A DNA stretch of 64,000 nt from Eggerthella sinensis (GCF_003339815.1 NZ_PPTT01000001.1:186001-250000); one strand, 5' to 3'; counted from the first letter of the stretch, positions 27,776 to 37,215 are shown. Translations and numbers: made by a program. Notes: generated from the letters alone by a model not told the origin.

Positions 27776-29449
27776 CTAGTTCGCGTCCCACGGCTCCAGC
27801 GTCATGGCGTGCTGCGCGGCAATCATGCCGGACGAGAGCGCCTCGAAGATGTTGCCCAGGCAGTACACGAAGCCGTTGAAGGAGCCGAACTCGCCGCAGT
27901 TGTACAGGCGCGGAATGGGCTCGTACGCCGGCGACATGGTTTGGCAATTCTGGTTGCGCACGGGGCCGCCCTGCGTGTTGATGCTGGAAAAGCCCAGTTC
28001 GGTGGCGTAGTACGGACCGTCGCCCAACGGCAGCATGTGCTTGGCGTCGCGGCTGAACTCGGGGTCGTCGCCCGCTGCGGCGTACTCGTTGTACTGCGCC
28101 ACCGTGGCCGCAAGCGCCGCGCCGTCGATGCCGTCGATGGCCTCGTCAGCCGTGCGGCAGGGGCGCTCGGCCTTGATGTTGGCCGCAAGCTCCTCAAGCG
28201 TGTCGCCCTTGAAGATCCAGCCCTTCTCGATGGCCGCCTCGTTGCTGCCCCACTCGAGCCACGGCTCTTCGGGATGGTGGTAGTTGTACACGCCGGCGTA
28301 CGTGTTGATGATGCCCGCACGGCCCGACCCGTCCCACAGCGGCTTCGCGTCGAAGAATTCCTGGTCGAACACGAGGAAGAACGGCAGGTGACGGTAGTCG
28401 CAGGCCTTCGCGTCGAAGTCGAGGCCGAACTGATGCTCCATATCGTGAGCGCCGGTGCGGTCTTCCTTCATGAAGCGCTTGCCGTTGTAGTCCACGATGA
28501 GGTAGTTGTACGGCGTGATGCCGTCGGTGGCATCGGTGCTGATGGAGCAGTTGGCCTCTTCGGAGGGCAGCTTGTAGCACAGGGCCGCCCACTCAAGGCC
28601 GTGCATGTGCCACAGGTCAGCGCCCACGCTCTGCGCCATCGCGAAGCCGTCGCCCTCGTTGTTCGGCGTGCCCCATCCGAACACGCGCACGCCGGGGTTG
28701 TTGTAGTTGTACTGAATCCACGGGTTGTTCTCGTAGCCGCCGCAGCACAGCAGCACGGCCTTGTTCGCCTTGTACGTGAGTTCCTGCCCGTCGGGCCCTT
28801 CGGCCACCACGCCGCAGATTTCCTTCGTGTGCGGGTTCTGAATGAGGCGCGTGGCGCGATTGCTCAGGCGCACGTCCACGCCGTAGTCTTCCGCCACCTC
28901 GTCGAGTTCCTCGAACAGGTACATGCCCACGATGCCGTCGCGGCCCGAAACGTAACCGCCCTGATACTCCTTCGGACGCTTATGGCCGTCGTTGCTCTCG
29001 TCCACCCAGTCGATGTTGATGCCGTACTGTTCGCACCATGCAGGCAGCTGCTGCGTCTTCTGCAAGAACTCCTTCATATCCTCCTCGTTGCGCACGGTGC
29101 CGAACGCCCCGTGGTTGAACGTCGTCCACCACTCGTCGACGTCGACTTCCGCGCACGTGTGGATATGGCCGCCCGAGCAGCCTGTCGAGCCGCCGTCGCG
29201 CTCGGCCGACTTCTCCAACACGATGGCGCTCACGCCCGCGTCGGCCGCCGCGATGGCCGCCGTGGAACCGCATCCGCCGTAACCCACGATGATGAGGTCG
29301 GCTTCGTCGGTCCATGACGACGGCAGCCATTCTTCGCTGGCCGACGCGGTGGAGCACCCCGCCATGCCAACGGTTGCGACGCCTGCCGCGCCCGCCATCG
29401 CGAGGCCGGCACCCTTGAGGAAGCTCCTGCGGGAAAGATCGGTATTCAT
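27776..29449 (-). CDS. Tat-exported FAD-dependent reductase (module 4)
   Basis: A 557-residue flavoprotein: Tat signal LSRRSFLKG, lipobox-like MAGC, FAD motif VGYGGCGSTAA near residue 57, and a C-terminal NCGEFGSFNGFVYCLGN loop. The short linker between signal and FAD domain distinguishes it from modules 1, 2 and 5. It is first in an operon with a beta-helix lipoprotein and a hexahaem cytochrome that could deliver electrons, and is divergent from a membrane LuxR gene. The substrate is unknown; fumarate-, urocanate- or steroid-type enone reduction are all possible for the family. Confidence 0.85.
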   Translation of the reverse strand: MNTDLSRRSFLKGAGLAMAGAAGVATVGMAGCSTASASEEWLPSSWTDEADLIIVGYGGCGSTAAIAAADAGVSAIVLEKSAERDGGSTGCSGGHIHTCAEVDVDEWWTTFNHGAFGTVRNEEDMKEFLQKTQQLPAWCEQYGINIDWVDESNDGHKRPKEYQGGYVSGRDGIVGMYLFEELDEVAEDYGVDVRLSNRATRLIQNPHTKEICGVVAEGPDGQELTYKANKAVLLCCGGYENNPWIQYNYNNPGVRVFGWGTPNNEGDGFAMAQSVGADLWHMHGLEWAALCYKLPSEEANCSISTDATDGITPYNYLIVDYNGKRFMKEDRTGAHDMEHQFGLDFDAKACDYRHLPFFLVFDQEFFDAKPLWDGSGRAGIINTYAGVYNYHHPEEPWLEWGSNEAAIEKGWIFKGDTLEELAANIKAERPCRTADEAIDGIDGAALAATVAQYNEYAAAGDDPEFSRDAKHMLPLGDGPYYATELGFSSINTQGGPVRNQNCQTMSPAYEPIPRLYNCGEFGSFNGFVYCLGNIFEALSSGMIAAQHAMTLEPWDAN

Positions 29450-29702
29450 GGTATTGCTCCTATCTCGTACCCTTCCTTGTCGCTCGGAGGCGGCGGCCGC
29501 ACCCTGCGTCCGTTGCCCCTGAGACGTTCTCGATTCTTGCAGGGAACGAGGGCGAAATCACTCCATGAACAGGGTGGAAGCGCTACCCGAAAGGTGTGGT
29601 TCTGCGTTTCACCACGAAATCATGCTGTTGGGCGAAGGACGCTTTGGGTATGATGGCGAAGCAGCACGGGGAAGCTGTTATCGCAGGAGGGGGTCCGACG
29701 AT

Positions 29703-31109
29703 ATGGGGAGTATCCGCACGGCGTTATTCGGCTCGACGGCGGCGCTGCCGCTGCTGGGACTCAGTCTCATTTTCGCGTGGGTGTATGCGCCGCTGCTCGT
29801 GGGCGAGCAGTTCTACTTCTTTCATCATCTCGGGTTCGGCTGCACGCTCGTGGCGCTTGCGCTCATCGTGTCGCTGCGCCCGCGCCTCGCCGGCCCGCGT
29901 GCCTTGCGCGTCGCCTCGGTGCTGGCAACGTGCGCCATGGGCCTCGCGCCGCTCGCGCTGTTCGTGCCCGGGTCGGCGAATGCGGCAACCATCGTGATCG
30001 GCGGGCTGCTGAGCGGTGCCGGCGCGGCATGGGTGCTGGGACGGTGGTTCTGCCTGTACTGCCGCTTCCGCACCGAGCTTGCCGTGAACTACACGTTGGC
30101 AGCGTTCTCGCTGTCGTCGTGCATCCGCTTCGCGCTCGTGCCCTTGTCCGAGCTATCCTCGTTCGCCATGCTGGCCGTGCTGTGCGTGCTGCCGTTCTGC
30201 TCGCTCGTGCTGGCGAACCGCAGCGAGCGCATCGCGCCGGGGGCGCTCGCGCTGCGCAAGTCCTACGACGTGACGGGACCCGCATCCGAAAAGCCGCCGT
30301 TTTCGGGCACGGCCGGGTTCTTCGTCGAAATCGTCATCTACGGCCTTGTGTTCGGCGTGCTGCGCAACGGGATATCCGATTGGTCGAACGAGTCCGCCTC
30401 GCTCTACGTGGGGCACCTGTTCCGCATCTTCATGCCGTTGCTGTTGCTGGCCTGGATCAACGTGCCGCAAAACGACGAGCACAAGGAGCGCGGTCTGCGC
30501 GCCGCGCTGCTGGGATGCGCGTTCGTCGTCACCGTGGGCATCTTCTTCGGCGACTCGCCCACCGTGGTCATCTCGTCGCTCACGCTGGCCGCGCGCAACT
30601 TCGTCACCATCCTGCTGTACATGATGCTGTACCGCACCGTGCGCGATTGCGAAGGGCATCCCCTCGTGGTGTACGGTATCGGCCGCGGCGTGTACGAGCT
30701 GGCGCTCACCGTGGGGTTGCTGCTGTTCAGCGTCACGGACGTGTCCGACCTCATCGCGTCCATGCCCATCACCACGTTCTACTTCGTCATGACGTGCGTG
30801 CTGTTGCTGCTGCTCAACAGCTTCTCGCGCATCGCCGCGGTCATCCGCCGCACGCCGCCGCCCGCGGCCGTTACCGCGCTGCACGACAGCTCGCCCGACG
30901 AGCGGTTCGCCTCGGTGGCCGCGCGCTTCGCGCTGTCCGAGCGCGAGGTCGAGGTCATGCGCCTGCTGTGCCGCGGCCGCACGAAGCGCTACATCGCCGA
31001 GACGCTGTACCTGTCGGAAGACACCGTGCGCTGGCACGCGAAGCAGCTCTACCGCAAGCTCGACGTGCACAGCAAGCAAGAACTCATCGACCTCGTGGGC
31101 ATCGAGTGA
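29703..31109 (+). CDS. Membrane-anchored LuxR-type regulator (module 4)
   Basis: A 468-residue polytopic protein ending in a LuxR helix-turn-helix (LSEREVEVMRLLCRGRTKRY, then EDTVRWHAKQLYRKLDVHSKQ). ATG 29703 lies about 11 bases after AGGAGG; the frame is open to 29565 but that part is not hydrophobic or conserved. It is divergent from the module 4 reductase operon, its likely target. Confidence 0.86.
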   Translation: MGSIRTALFGSTAALPLLGLSLIFAWVYAPLLVGEQFYFFHHLGFGCTLVALALIVSLRPRLAGPRALRVASVLATCAMGLAPLALFVPGSANAATIVIGGLLSGAGAAWVLGRWFCLYCRFRTELAVNYTLAAFSLSSCIRFALVPLSELSSFAMLAVLCVLPFCSLVLANRSERIAPGALALRKSYDVTGPASEKPPFSGTAGFFVEIVIYGLVFGVLRNGISDWSNESASLYVGHLFRIFMPLLLLAWINVPQNDEHKERGLRAALLGCAFVVTVGIFFGDSPTVVISSLTLAARNFVTILLYMMLYRTVRDCEGHPLVVYGIGRGVYELALTVGLLLFSVTDVSDLIASMPITTFYFVMTCVLLLLLNSFSRIAAVIRRTPPPAAVTALHDSSPDERFASVAARFALSEREVEVMRLLCRGRTKRYIAETLYLSEDTVRWHAKQLYRKLDVHSKQELIDLVGIE

Positions 31110-31115
31110 CGAAAA

Positions 31116-31147
31116 CGGGAGGCACGCGCAAACGCGCGTGCCTCCCG
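31116..31147. terminator. Terminator between luxR (module 4) and the EthD operon
   Basis: A 14-bp stem CGGGAGGCACGCGC / GCGCGTGCCTCCCG with an AAAC loop. On the minus strand it is followed by TTTTC, so it terminates the minus-strand island; on the plus strand it lies just past the luxR stop. Confidence 0.82.
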
Positions 31148-31187
31148 AACAAGGGGCCCGCTTCCGAGTAGAGGGGCCCGTACGAAT

Positions 31188-31922
31188 TTACCAGCAGTAT
31201 CCGCCGAGCGCCGACCCGTCCACCACCGGATGGGTTTCAACCAGGTACGTGTCGACGGAACCGATGAACTCCGCCCCGTGAGATGCCAGCCGCCGGAACT
31301 CCGGGGCATCGGAGAAGCAGCGGAGCGCATCTTCGTCCTCGAAGAAGAACTCCGCTACGCCATCGCACGGAAGCTGCTCATGAGCGGCGGGTTTCCCGTC
31401 AACGAAGCGGTCGATCACGAGGTTTTGGCGATGGCCCACAGGACCGGGGACCGTCTCCGAGAGCCTGGCATGCGCGTAGCACCATGCCCGCTGAAACTCC
31501 GCAGCGCTCACGCCGCTCGCCCTGCCGAGGAACCACACGCCATGGATGAGGTTCCTGCCGCGCAGGTACGGGGGAACCTCGCGCACCACCGTGCGCGAGC
31601 ACACGAGGATGTCGCACAGGCGTTTCTGCAGCAGAACCTCCGCGTCATCGAGCAAGGCATTTCCCGTTTCGGCATCGAGCGACCGAACGCCCTCGAGCAT
31701 GGCCGCATACGTCTCGAAGTGAAGCTCGGAGAACCCGTCAAGGTCGATGCCACCGCCCCCGATGGGATGGCGGTGCGCGCGGTCAACCACGAGGTTCTGG
31801 TTGTAGACCTCCAGGTTCTTCATACCCGCGGCAAGGGGCCCATGGACATGCAGCCAATGATGCGCGAATGATTCCTGGGTTAAGCCGTCGTTCTTCTTGA
31901 GCAATCCGTACCGTACCAGCAA
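31188..31922 (-). CDS. Duplicated EthD-like domain protein (copy 1)
   Basis: A 244-residue protein made of two EthD-like alpha/beta-barrel repeats. The first half has a HHWLHVHGPLA segment and YNQNLVVDR; the second has RAWCYAHARL and RQNLVIDRF, each followed by a GFSELHFE / GVAEFFFE strand. TTG start at 31922 with GGAAAGGAG upstream. It is the last gene of the SDR/BaiE-like operon. EthD-fold proteins bind or cyclise hydrophobic ring compounds or act as small oxygenase-like enzymes; the reaction here is unknown. It is the most divergent of four paralogues in this island. Confidence 0.78.
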   Translation of the reverse strand: MLVRYGLLKKNDGLTQESFAHHWLHVHGPLAAGMKNLEVYNQNLVVDRAHRHPIGGGGIDLDGFSELHFETYAAMLEGVRSLDAETGNALLDDAEVLLQKRLCDILVCSRTVVREVPPYLRGRNLIHGVWFLGRASGVSAAEFQRAWCYAHARLSETVPGPVGHRQNLVIDRFVDGKPAAHEQLPCDGVAEFFFEDEDALRCFSDAPEFRRLASHGAEFIGSVDTYLVETHPVVDGSALGGYCW

Positions 31923-31962
31923 AGTGCTCTCCTTTCCAAACCCGCTCAGCGCGAAACTGCCG

Positions 31963-32454
31963 CTACATCATGAACACCTGGTACGCGCTGGCGCAGTCCT
32001 CGGAGCATTTCTTGATGTCAGCCTCGCCGCGAAGGTATGTCAGCGACATTTCGGTGAAGTACCACCGCCCGTCAATCTTCACGTACGCGTTGTCGTAATG
32101 GGCGCGTCCCACGAACTCGCCGCCGCGGCGCGCATCGTACAGGTCGTCCTCCAAGGACCAATGGGAGACGGCGGTTCCCTCGCCCGTCAGTTCGATCCAA
32201 TGGTGATGGCCCTGATGGCTCGACGTGACGCCCTCGGCGAACTTGGCCCGCATCGTGGACAGCATCCCCTCGCGCCCCTCGTGGCGCCCGCCCGTCGTGT
32301 TGTTGACGAAGACGAAGTCCTCAACCAGGCAAGCGCGCAAGCCCTCCCAGTCCTTCGCGTCGAGCGTGTCCCAATACGTCGCCTGCAAGCGCTCGATGGC
32401 CCGCAGGTCTTCCTGAGCTTCGATGCGCCTCTCCAACTCTTCGAGTGTTGCCAT
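31963..32454 (-). CDS. BaiE-like SnoaL/NTF2-fold dehydratase
   Basis: A 163-residue NTF2-fold protein closely resembling bile acid 7-alpha-dehydratase BaiE. Tyr27, Asp32, His83, Asp104 and Arg142 fall where BaiE has its proposed active-site Tyr, Asp, His, Asp and Arg, and the SLEDDL and KIDGRWYF segments align with BaiE's YLEDRL and KIDGQYY. Predicted to eliminate water from a hydroxylated ring next to an enone. It lies 18 bases after an SDR gene. Residue numbers in BaiE are from memory, and the substrate need not be a bile acid. Confidence 0.78.
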   Translation of the reverse strand: MATLEELERRIEAQEDLRAIERLQATYWDTLDAKDWEGLRACLVEDFVFVNNTTGGRHEGREGMLSTMRAKFAEGVTSSHQGHHHWIELTGEGTAVSHWSLEDDLYDARRGGEFVGRAHYDNAYVKIDGRWYFTEMSLTYLRGEADIKKCSEDCASAYQVFMM

Positions 32455-32472
32455 GGTTTCCCTCCCCCGGTG

Positions 32473-33222
32473 CTAGGTCAGGCTGAATCCGCCTTCGTTG
32501 TAGATGGTCTCGCCGGTGATGAACGATGCGTCTTCCGAGGCCAGGAACAGGGCGACGTCAACCGTCTCGCGGATCTCGCCGTAGCGGCCGAACGGCATCT
32601 TCGCCAAGAACGCGGCGCTGCGCTCCGGATCGTTGATGGTGCCGGCGGCAATGCGCGTCTTCGACGTTCCGGGGCCGATGGCGTTCACATGGATGCCGTA
32701 TTTCGCAAGCTCGAGAGCCATCACCTGCGTGAGCATTTTGACGGCGGCCTTCGAAGGACAGTACGGGGTGATGCCGCCGATGGTTTTGCGCGAGCTGTTC
32801 GAGCTCGTGTTGACGATGGCGCCCTGCACCCCCAGCTCCACCATCGTGCGCGCAACGGCTTGCCCGACGTAGAACTCGCCGTTCAAGTTCGTGGCCATCA
32901 CGTCGAGCCACCCTTCCTTGCTGCACTCCAGGAACGGCTCGCGATGGCAGATGCCGGCGTTGTTCATGAGCACGTCGATGCGCCCGTAGCGGTCGATGAC
33001 CTTTCGCACGCCCTCTTGCACCTGGTCGTAGTCGCGAACGTCGCAGTGCAGGCAGTACACGCGGTCGTTGTCCCCGAACACCTCTTCCATGGTATCGTCC
33101 TCGATGTCGAAGATGGCAACCTGCGCGCCCTCTTCCACCAGCTGCTCCACCATGCCGCGCCCCAAGCCGTTGGCACCGCCGGTAACGAGCGCTATCTTGT
33201 CGATGAATCGCTGCTTCTCCAT
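32473..33222 (-). CDS. Short-chain dehydrogenase/reductase A
   Basis: A 249-residue classical SDR: cofactor motif TGGANGLG, an Asp after strand 2 (FDIED, favouring NAD), NNAG, Ser in NTSSNSS and the YCPSK catalytic pair. ATG 33222 with AAGGAGGAG upstream is chosen over Met at 33240. Predicted to oxidise or reduce a ring hydroxyl in the island's pathway. It lies between a second SDR and the BaiE-like gene in one operon. Confidence 0.86.
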   Translation of the reverse strand: MEKQRFIDKIALVTGGANGLGRGMVEQLVEEGAQVAIFDIEDDTMEEVFGDNDRVYCLHCDVRDYDQVQEGVRKVIDRYGRIDVLMNNAGICHREPFLECSKEGWLDVMATNLNGEFYVGQAVARTMVELGVQGAIVNTSSNSSRKTIGGITPYCPSKAAVKMLTQVMALELAKYGIHVNAIGPGTSKTRIAAGTINDPERSAAFLAKMPFGRYGEIRETVDVALFLASEDASFITGETIYNEGGFSLT

Positions 33223-33258
33223 GATCTCCTCCTTGATCATCGCTTGGTATTCGTACGT

Positions 33259-34014
33259 TTAAAGACTCTGCCCGCCGTCTTCGAAGATGATCTCTCCCAG
33301 CATGAACGACGACTCCTCCGAAGCAAGGAACAGCGCCGCGTCCACGGCCTCACGCACTTCGCCGTAGCGATGCAGGGGAATGTCGTTCAGGAATTGCTCG
33401 TTCATCTCCGGATTCATGCGCGTCGGCTCGCTCATGCGGGTCTTCGTCGTGCCCGGCCCGAACGCGTTGACGCGAATGCCGTACTCGGCAAGCTCTTTGG
33501 CGAATTGTTTGGTGAATATGGCGATGGCGGCCTTCGTGGCAGGATAGGCCCCCAGGTACTTCGGAATGAAGCGGAAGGTGTTCGAAGACGTGTTGACGAT
33601 CACGCCCTTCGTCTTCTTCTCAACCATGCGTTGAGCGACGGCCTGCGCCACGTAGAACGACCCGTTCAGGTTGGTGGTGACCACGCGATCCCACGCCTCT
33701 TTGGGACACGTGAGCATGCCGTACTTCTCGCCGTCCTTGATGCTGATACCGGCGTTGTTCATGAGGATATCGATGCGGCCGTACCGCTCCACCGCCTCAT
33801 CGACCATGCGATGAACGGCATCGTAGTCGGTGATGTCGCACGCGATGGTGTGCACGCGGGCCTCGTCGCCGAATGCCCGCTCAAGCGTGTCCACCTCGAT
33901 ATCCACCGCCACCAGCTCTTCGACGCCCTCCGAAAGAAACCGCTCTACCATGCATCGTCCGATGCCGTTCGCGGCACCGGTCACCAGCACGATCTTGTTA
34001 TCAAATCGAGCCAT
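33259..34014 (-). CDS. Short-chain dehydrogenase/reductase B
   Basis: A 251-residue classical SDR: TGAANGIG, VDIEV (acidic residue favouring NAD), NNAG, NTSSNTF and YPATK. It is clearly related to SDR A (same GRIDxLMNNAGI and NAxGPGT segments), suggesting local duplication. ATG 34014 lies within a longer open frame whose upstream part overlaps SDR C out of frame. The 36-base gap to SDR A indicates one operon. Confidence 0.86.
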   Translation of the reverse strand: MARFDNKIVLVTGAANGIGRCMVERFLSEGVEELVAVDIEVDTLERAFGDEARVHTIACDITDYDAVHRMVDEAVERYGRIDILMNNAGISIKDGEKYGMLTCPKEAWDRVVTTNLNGSFYVAQAVAQRMVEKKTKGVIVNTSSNTFRFIPKYLGAYPATKAAIAIFTKQFAKELAEYGIRVNAFGPGTTKTRMSEPTRMNPEMNEQFLNDIPLHRYGEVREAVDAALFLASEESSFMLGEIIFEDGGQSL

Positions 34015-34085
34015 GGTACATCTCTTCTCTCTGATGGGATGCCGCGCGATGCCTGCGAGGCACGCACCGCGCGGCGCACGAACCG

Positions 34086-34982
34086 CTATTTTTTGTCGGC
34101 CGTTGCCAGGTGCAGATACGTTGTGGCACCGCCGTCGGCAGCAATGAACTCGCCGTTGATGAAACTGGAATCGTCGGACGCGAGGAACAGCACCACCGAT
34201 GCGATTTCCTCGGGAAGCGCATAGCGCTTCATGGAGGACGCGTCCACAAGGCCGGCACGGTTCTGACCGCGCGGCATGGTCATGCCGGAAAGCACGAGGC
34301 CCGGGCTCACGGCGTTGACGCGAATGCCGTAGGTGCCGAGATCGGTGGCGGCGGCGCGCGTCATGCCCATGACGGCGGCCTTCGCCATGGCGTAGCCGAT
34401 GAAGCTTCCCGGGCCGAAATGCGTGCCCTGGTAGGAACAGGTGTTCACGATGGTGCCACCGCCGGCTTCGATGATGGCGGGCGCACAGTAGTGCATGCCG
34501 TTGTATACGCCCCAGCAATCGACGTCCATGATGCGGGTGAGCGATTCGCGCGTCTCGGTGAGCACGGTGCCGTTTTGGCACATGCCGGCGTTGTTCACCA
34601 GCACGTCAAGGCGGCCGCTCTCGTCGAGCACTTTCTTGACCAACGCCTGCCACGCGTCTTCGTCGGCAACGTCCATCGGAAACGCCACGGCCTCCCCACC
34701 GTCGGCACCGATGGCGGCTTCGACACGCTTCAGCCCCTCTTCTTCGATATCGGCCATGTACACCTTGGCACCCTGTTGTGCGATCATCTTGGCTTCCATC
34801 TCGCCCTGACCGCCTGCGGCACCGGTGACGATAGCAACCTGGCCTTCAAACTTGCCCGTGCCCTCGGCAACGCGCGGCCAACGCTTGGCCTGCGCCTCGG
34901 CGTACACCTTCTCCTCGAACGCCTTTTGATCGGGGCCGGAAACAACGGCGTTATCGAAAAACGCCCCTCGCTCTGACTTCAT
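34086..34982 (-). CDS. Short-chain dehydrogenase/reductase C with N-terminal extension
   Basis: A 298-residue SDR whose Rossmann domain starts only at about residue 47 (FEGQVAIVTGAAGGQGEM). It has NNAG, a CSYQG serine and the YAMAK catalytic pair. The 45-residue charged N-terminal extension (PDQKAFEEKVYAEAQAKRW) is not typical and may mediate assembly. ATG 34982 follows AAGGAGAGG. It is not especially close to SDR A or B. It lies second in the operon, after an EthD gene. Confidence 0.84.
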   Translation of the reverse strand: MKSERGAFFDNAVVSGPDQKAFEEKVYAEAQAKRWPRVAEGTGKFEGQVAIVTGAAGGQGEMEAKMIAQQGAKVYMADIEEEGLKRVEAAIGADGGEAVAFPMDVADEDAWQALVKKVLDESGRLDVLVNNAGMCQNGTVLTETRESLTRIMDVDCWGVYNGMHYCAPAIIEAGGGTIVNTCSYQGTHFGPGSFIGYAMAKAAVMGMTRAAATDLGTYGIRVNAVSPGLVLSGMTMPRGQNRAGLVDASSMKRYALPEEIASVVLFLASDDSSFINGEFIAADGGATTYLHLATADKK

Positions 34983-35048
34983 GTCCACCTCTCCTTCCGA
35001 ACACAGCAGCCGCGCCGCCCTCCCGGCACGGCGCGGCCGACGTTGCGT

Positions 35049-35747
35049 TTACTTCTTCAACTCCACGGGCACGGCCTGGACGAAGTACGTGGTCACGGTG
35101 CCGATGAACTCGGCCGCATGCACGCTCGCGCGAAGCTTGAAGCCCGTCGTGCTGTAGCACTCATCGAAGGCGTCCATGTCCTCGAACCAGAACTCCACCA
35201 TGCCCTCGACGGGCAGGTCGGCGTAGTGGACGGGCTTGCCCTGCACCAAGCGGTCGATGACGAGGTTCTGGTTGTACCCGCAGTACCCGCTCATCAACTT
35301 CACGAGCAGGGAATGGGTGTACCACCACTCGTCATGGAACGTCGCTGCGTCGACACCCTCCTTGCGATCGCAGAACGACACGCGCTTGATGGCCTTGCCG
35401 TCGAGGTAGGCCGGGACAAGCGTGTCCCGCTTCTTCACGGCAACCAGCGTGGAAAGAGGCTCCTCAACAAGCGGCTCCAAAGCGGCCAGCAGGGCATCGC
35501 CCGACTGACGATACGCCTCCTCCATGTCGCCGTAGCTGTCGAAGAACATCTCGATGAACCCGTCGATATCGATGGCGCCGCGACCCAAATGGGAGCGCTG
35601 CTGACGGTCGGTGACGAAGTTGATCTCACCTGCACGCAGTTCAGGCATGGCGGCAATCACGTCGTGCACCGCGCCCATCATCCCATCGCGAAACGCTTCT
35701 TCGGAAACCCCTTCGCGACACTTCAGCAAGCTAATCCTGGAAATCAT
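35049..35747 (-). CDS. Duplicated EthD-like domain protein (copy 2)
   Basis: A 232-residue protein of two EthD-like repeats. It shares the start MISRISLLK, the central YNQNLVIDR, the VEGMVEFWFEDMDAFDECY strand and the AEFIGTVTTYFV end with copies 3 and 4. ATG 35747 with AAGGAAAGGG upstream. It is the first gene of the SDR/BaiE-like transcription unit, directly behind a promoter with the island's ACTTNNAAGT operator. The function is unknown; the repeat fold suggests a lipophilic-substrate-binding pocket. Confidence 0.8.
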   Translation of the reverse strand: MISRISLLKCREGVSEEAFRDGMMGAVHDVIAAMPELRAGEINFVTDRQQRSHLGRGAIDIDGFIEMFFDSYGDMEEAYRQSGDALLAALEPLVEEPLSTLVAVKKRDTLVPAYLDGKAIKRVSFCDRKEGVDAATFHDEWWYTHSLLVKLMSGYCGYNQNLVIDRLVQGKPVHYADLPVEGMVEFWFEDMDAFDECYSTTGFKLRASVHAAEFIGTVTTYFVQAVPVELKK

Positions 35748-35781
35748 GTCTTACCCTTTCCTTAGAACGTTCGGGAATTTT

Positions 35782-35828
35782 AGTATCCGGTAGCGGTTGG
35801 GCACCTTCAATAACGTACTTGAAAGTAC
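35782..35828 (-). promoter_or_regulatory. HxlR-type operator and promoter of the SDR/BaiE-like operon
   Basis: On the minus strand: palindrome GTACTTTCAAGTAC, then GTTATTGAAG. The -35 TTGAAG is at 35805-35810 and the -10 GATACT at 35782-35787, with a 17-bp spacer. The palindrome ends a few bases upstream of the -35 box, the same layout as at 42256-42300, 45989-46012 and 46716-46760. Confidence 0.75.
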
Positions 35829-35875
35829 CCAACTAACCTTGTGGTAAGTAGCCTTCGACCAGGCACTACGCGTGG

Positions 35876-37111
35876 TTACACTTCCGCGGCGTCCTTGGCT
35901 TTCATCTTCTTGAAGAACATCCACGCCAGCGACAGCAGCACAAGGCCGAGGATGCAGAGCGCGCCGAGGAACGGGAAGGCAGAGCTGTAGCTGCCCGTGG
36001 TGGCAAGCGCGTTGGCGGAAACCACCGGGCCGATGAACGAGGCAAGCGTGTAGCCGATGAACATGAAGCCGTAGTTCTGGCCTGCGTTGCCGGGACCGTA
36101 GGCATCGGCGCACACCGACGGCATGATGGCCATGATGCCGCCGAAGCAGATTCCCAGCAGACACGCCTCGACGATGAAGATCATGGTGCTGGTTGCATTG
36201 GCGAACAGGAACAGGTGGATGACCGCCGTCACCGCAACGGCAACGAACATGGTCTGGAAACGTCCGAACTTGTCGGAGATGGCACCGAGCCCCAAGCGGC
36301 CCGTGCCGTTGGCGATGGCGAAGATGCCCACCATCAGCGCGCCCATCGCGGCATCCATGCCGGCTTGAACCTGCCCCACCAGCGATACCGTGGACAGCAT
36401 CACGCAGCCGGTGCAGGCAACGGTGCCGAAGAACAGCAGCAGCGTCCAGAAGAACGGGGTCTTCAACATCTCGCCGGACGTGTAGTTCTTCACGCGCTTC
36501 ACGTCGCTGTCAGCCGGCGGAGTCCAGCCTTCGGGCTGGAAATCGGCCGCAGGCATCTTGAGGAAGCGGGAGAGGACGATGAAGCCGACGATGCAGAACA
36601 CGCCCACGATGTTGAAGGCGATGCTCACGTTGAAGTTCTCGATGATCATGTTGCCCATCGGAGCCGTGAACAGCGGATAGATGGCCATGATAGCCAGGGC
36701 CACGCCATTGGCGAAGCCGCGCTTGTCGGGATACCACCGCGTTGCGATGGCGAGGGCGAGGTTGTAGCAAATGCCGTCGCACACGCCCACCAATATGCCA
36801 AACGTCACGTAGAGCACCGGGATGCTGCTGGCGAAGCCCGTCAAGAACCAGCCCAGGCCGAAACCGATGCCGGCAACGGTCATGATGATATGCGCAGGCG
36901 CCTTGCGCTGCAGCCATCCGCCGATGGGACCGCTCAGGCCGATCATGGCGATGACGATGGTGTAGGCGAACGACACCGACTGAGGTGAAAAGCCGTAAGC
37001 TTCCATCAGGGGCTTCTGGAAGATACTCCAGATATTCAATGACGCTGTCAGCGCGCCGCACAGGGCCGCGCAGATCAGAATGACCCCGCGGCGATACGTT
37101 TTAACTGACAT
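35876..37111 (-). CDS. MFS transporter, oxalate/formate antiporter-like (OFA) family
   Basis: A 411-residue 12-helix major facilitator resembling OFA/monocarboxylate-type carriers: SVSFAYTIVIAMIGLSGPIGG in the N-half, RWYPDKRGFANGVALA in the loop, and GRLGLGAISDKFGR between the halves. AAGGAGGTAGAGT precedes the ATG. It is the last gene of the EthD/OYE operon. It probably exchanges an organic anion, either substrate or product of the reductive pathway. Genes on both sides belong to the same island. Confidence 0.83.
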   Translation of the reverse strand: MSVKTYRRGVILICAALCGALTASLNIWSIFQKPLMEAYGFSPQSVSFAYTIVIAMIGLSGPIGGWLQRKAPAHIIMTVAGIGFGLGWFLTGFASSIPVLYVTFGILVGVCDGICYNLALAIATRWYPDKRGFANGVALAIMAIYPLFTAPMGNMIIENFNVSIAFNIVGVFCIVGFIVLSRFLKMPAADFQPEGWTPPADSDVKRVKNYTSGEMLKTPFFWTLLLFFGTVACTGCVMLSTVSLVGQVQAGMDAAMGALMVGIFAIANGTGRLGLGAISDKFGRFQTMFVAVAVTAVIHLFLFANATSTMIFIVEACLLGICFGGIMAIMPSVCADAYGPGNAGQNYGFMFIGYTLASFIGPVVSANALATTGSYSSAFPFLGALCILGLVLLSLAWMFFKKMKAKDAAEV

Positions 37112-37215
37112 ACTCTACCTCCTTGTTGACCTTCGAAATATGATCCTGCTTATTCATGCACTCCGTGCCCCATCGCGTCGCGTACGTCAACGCGCCGGGA
37201 CACGGGATGATGCCC

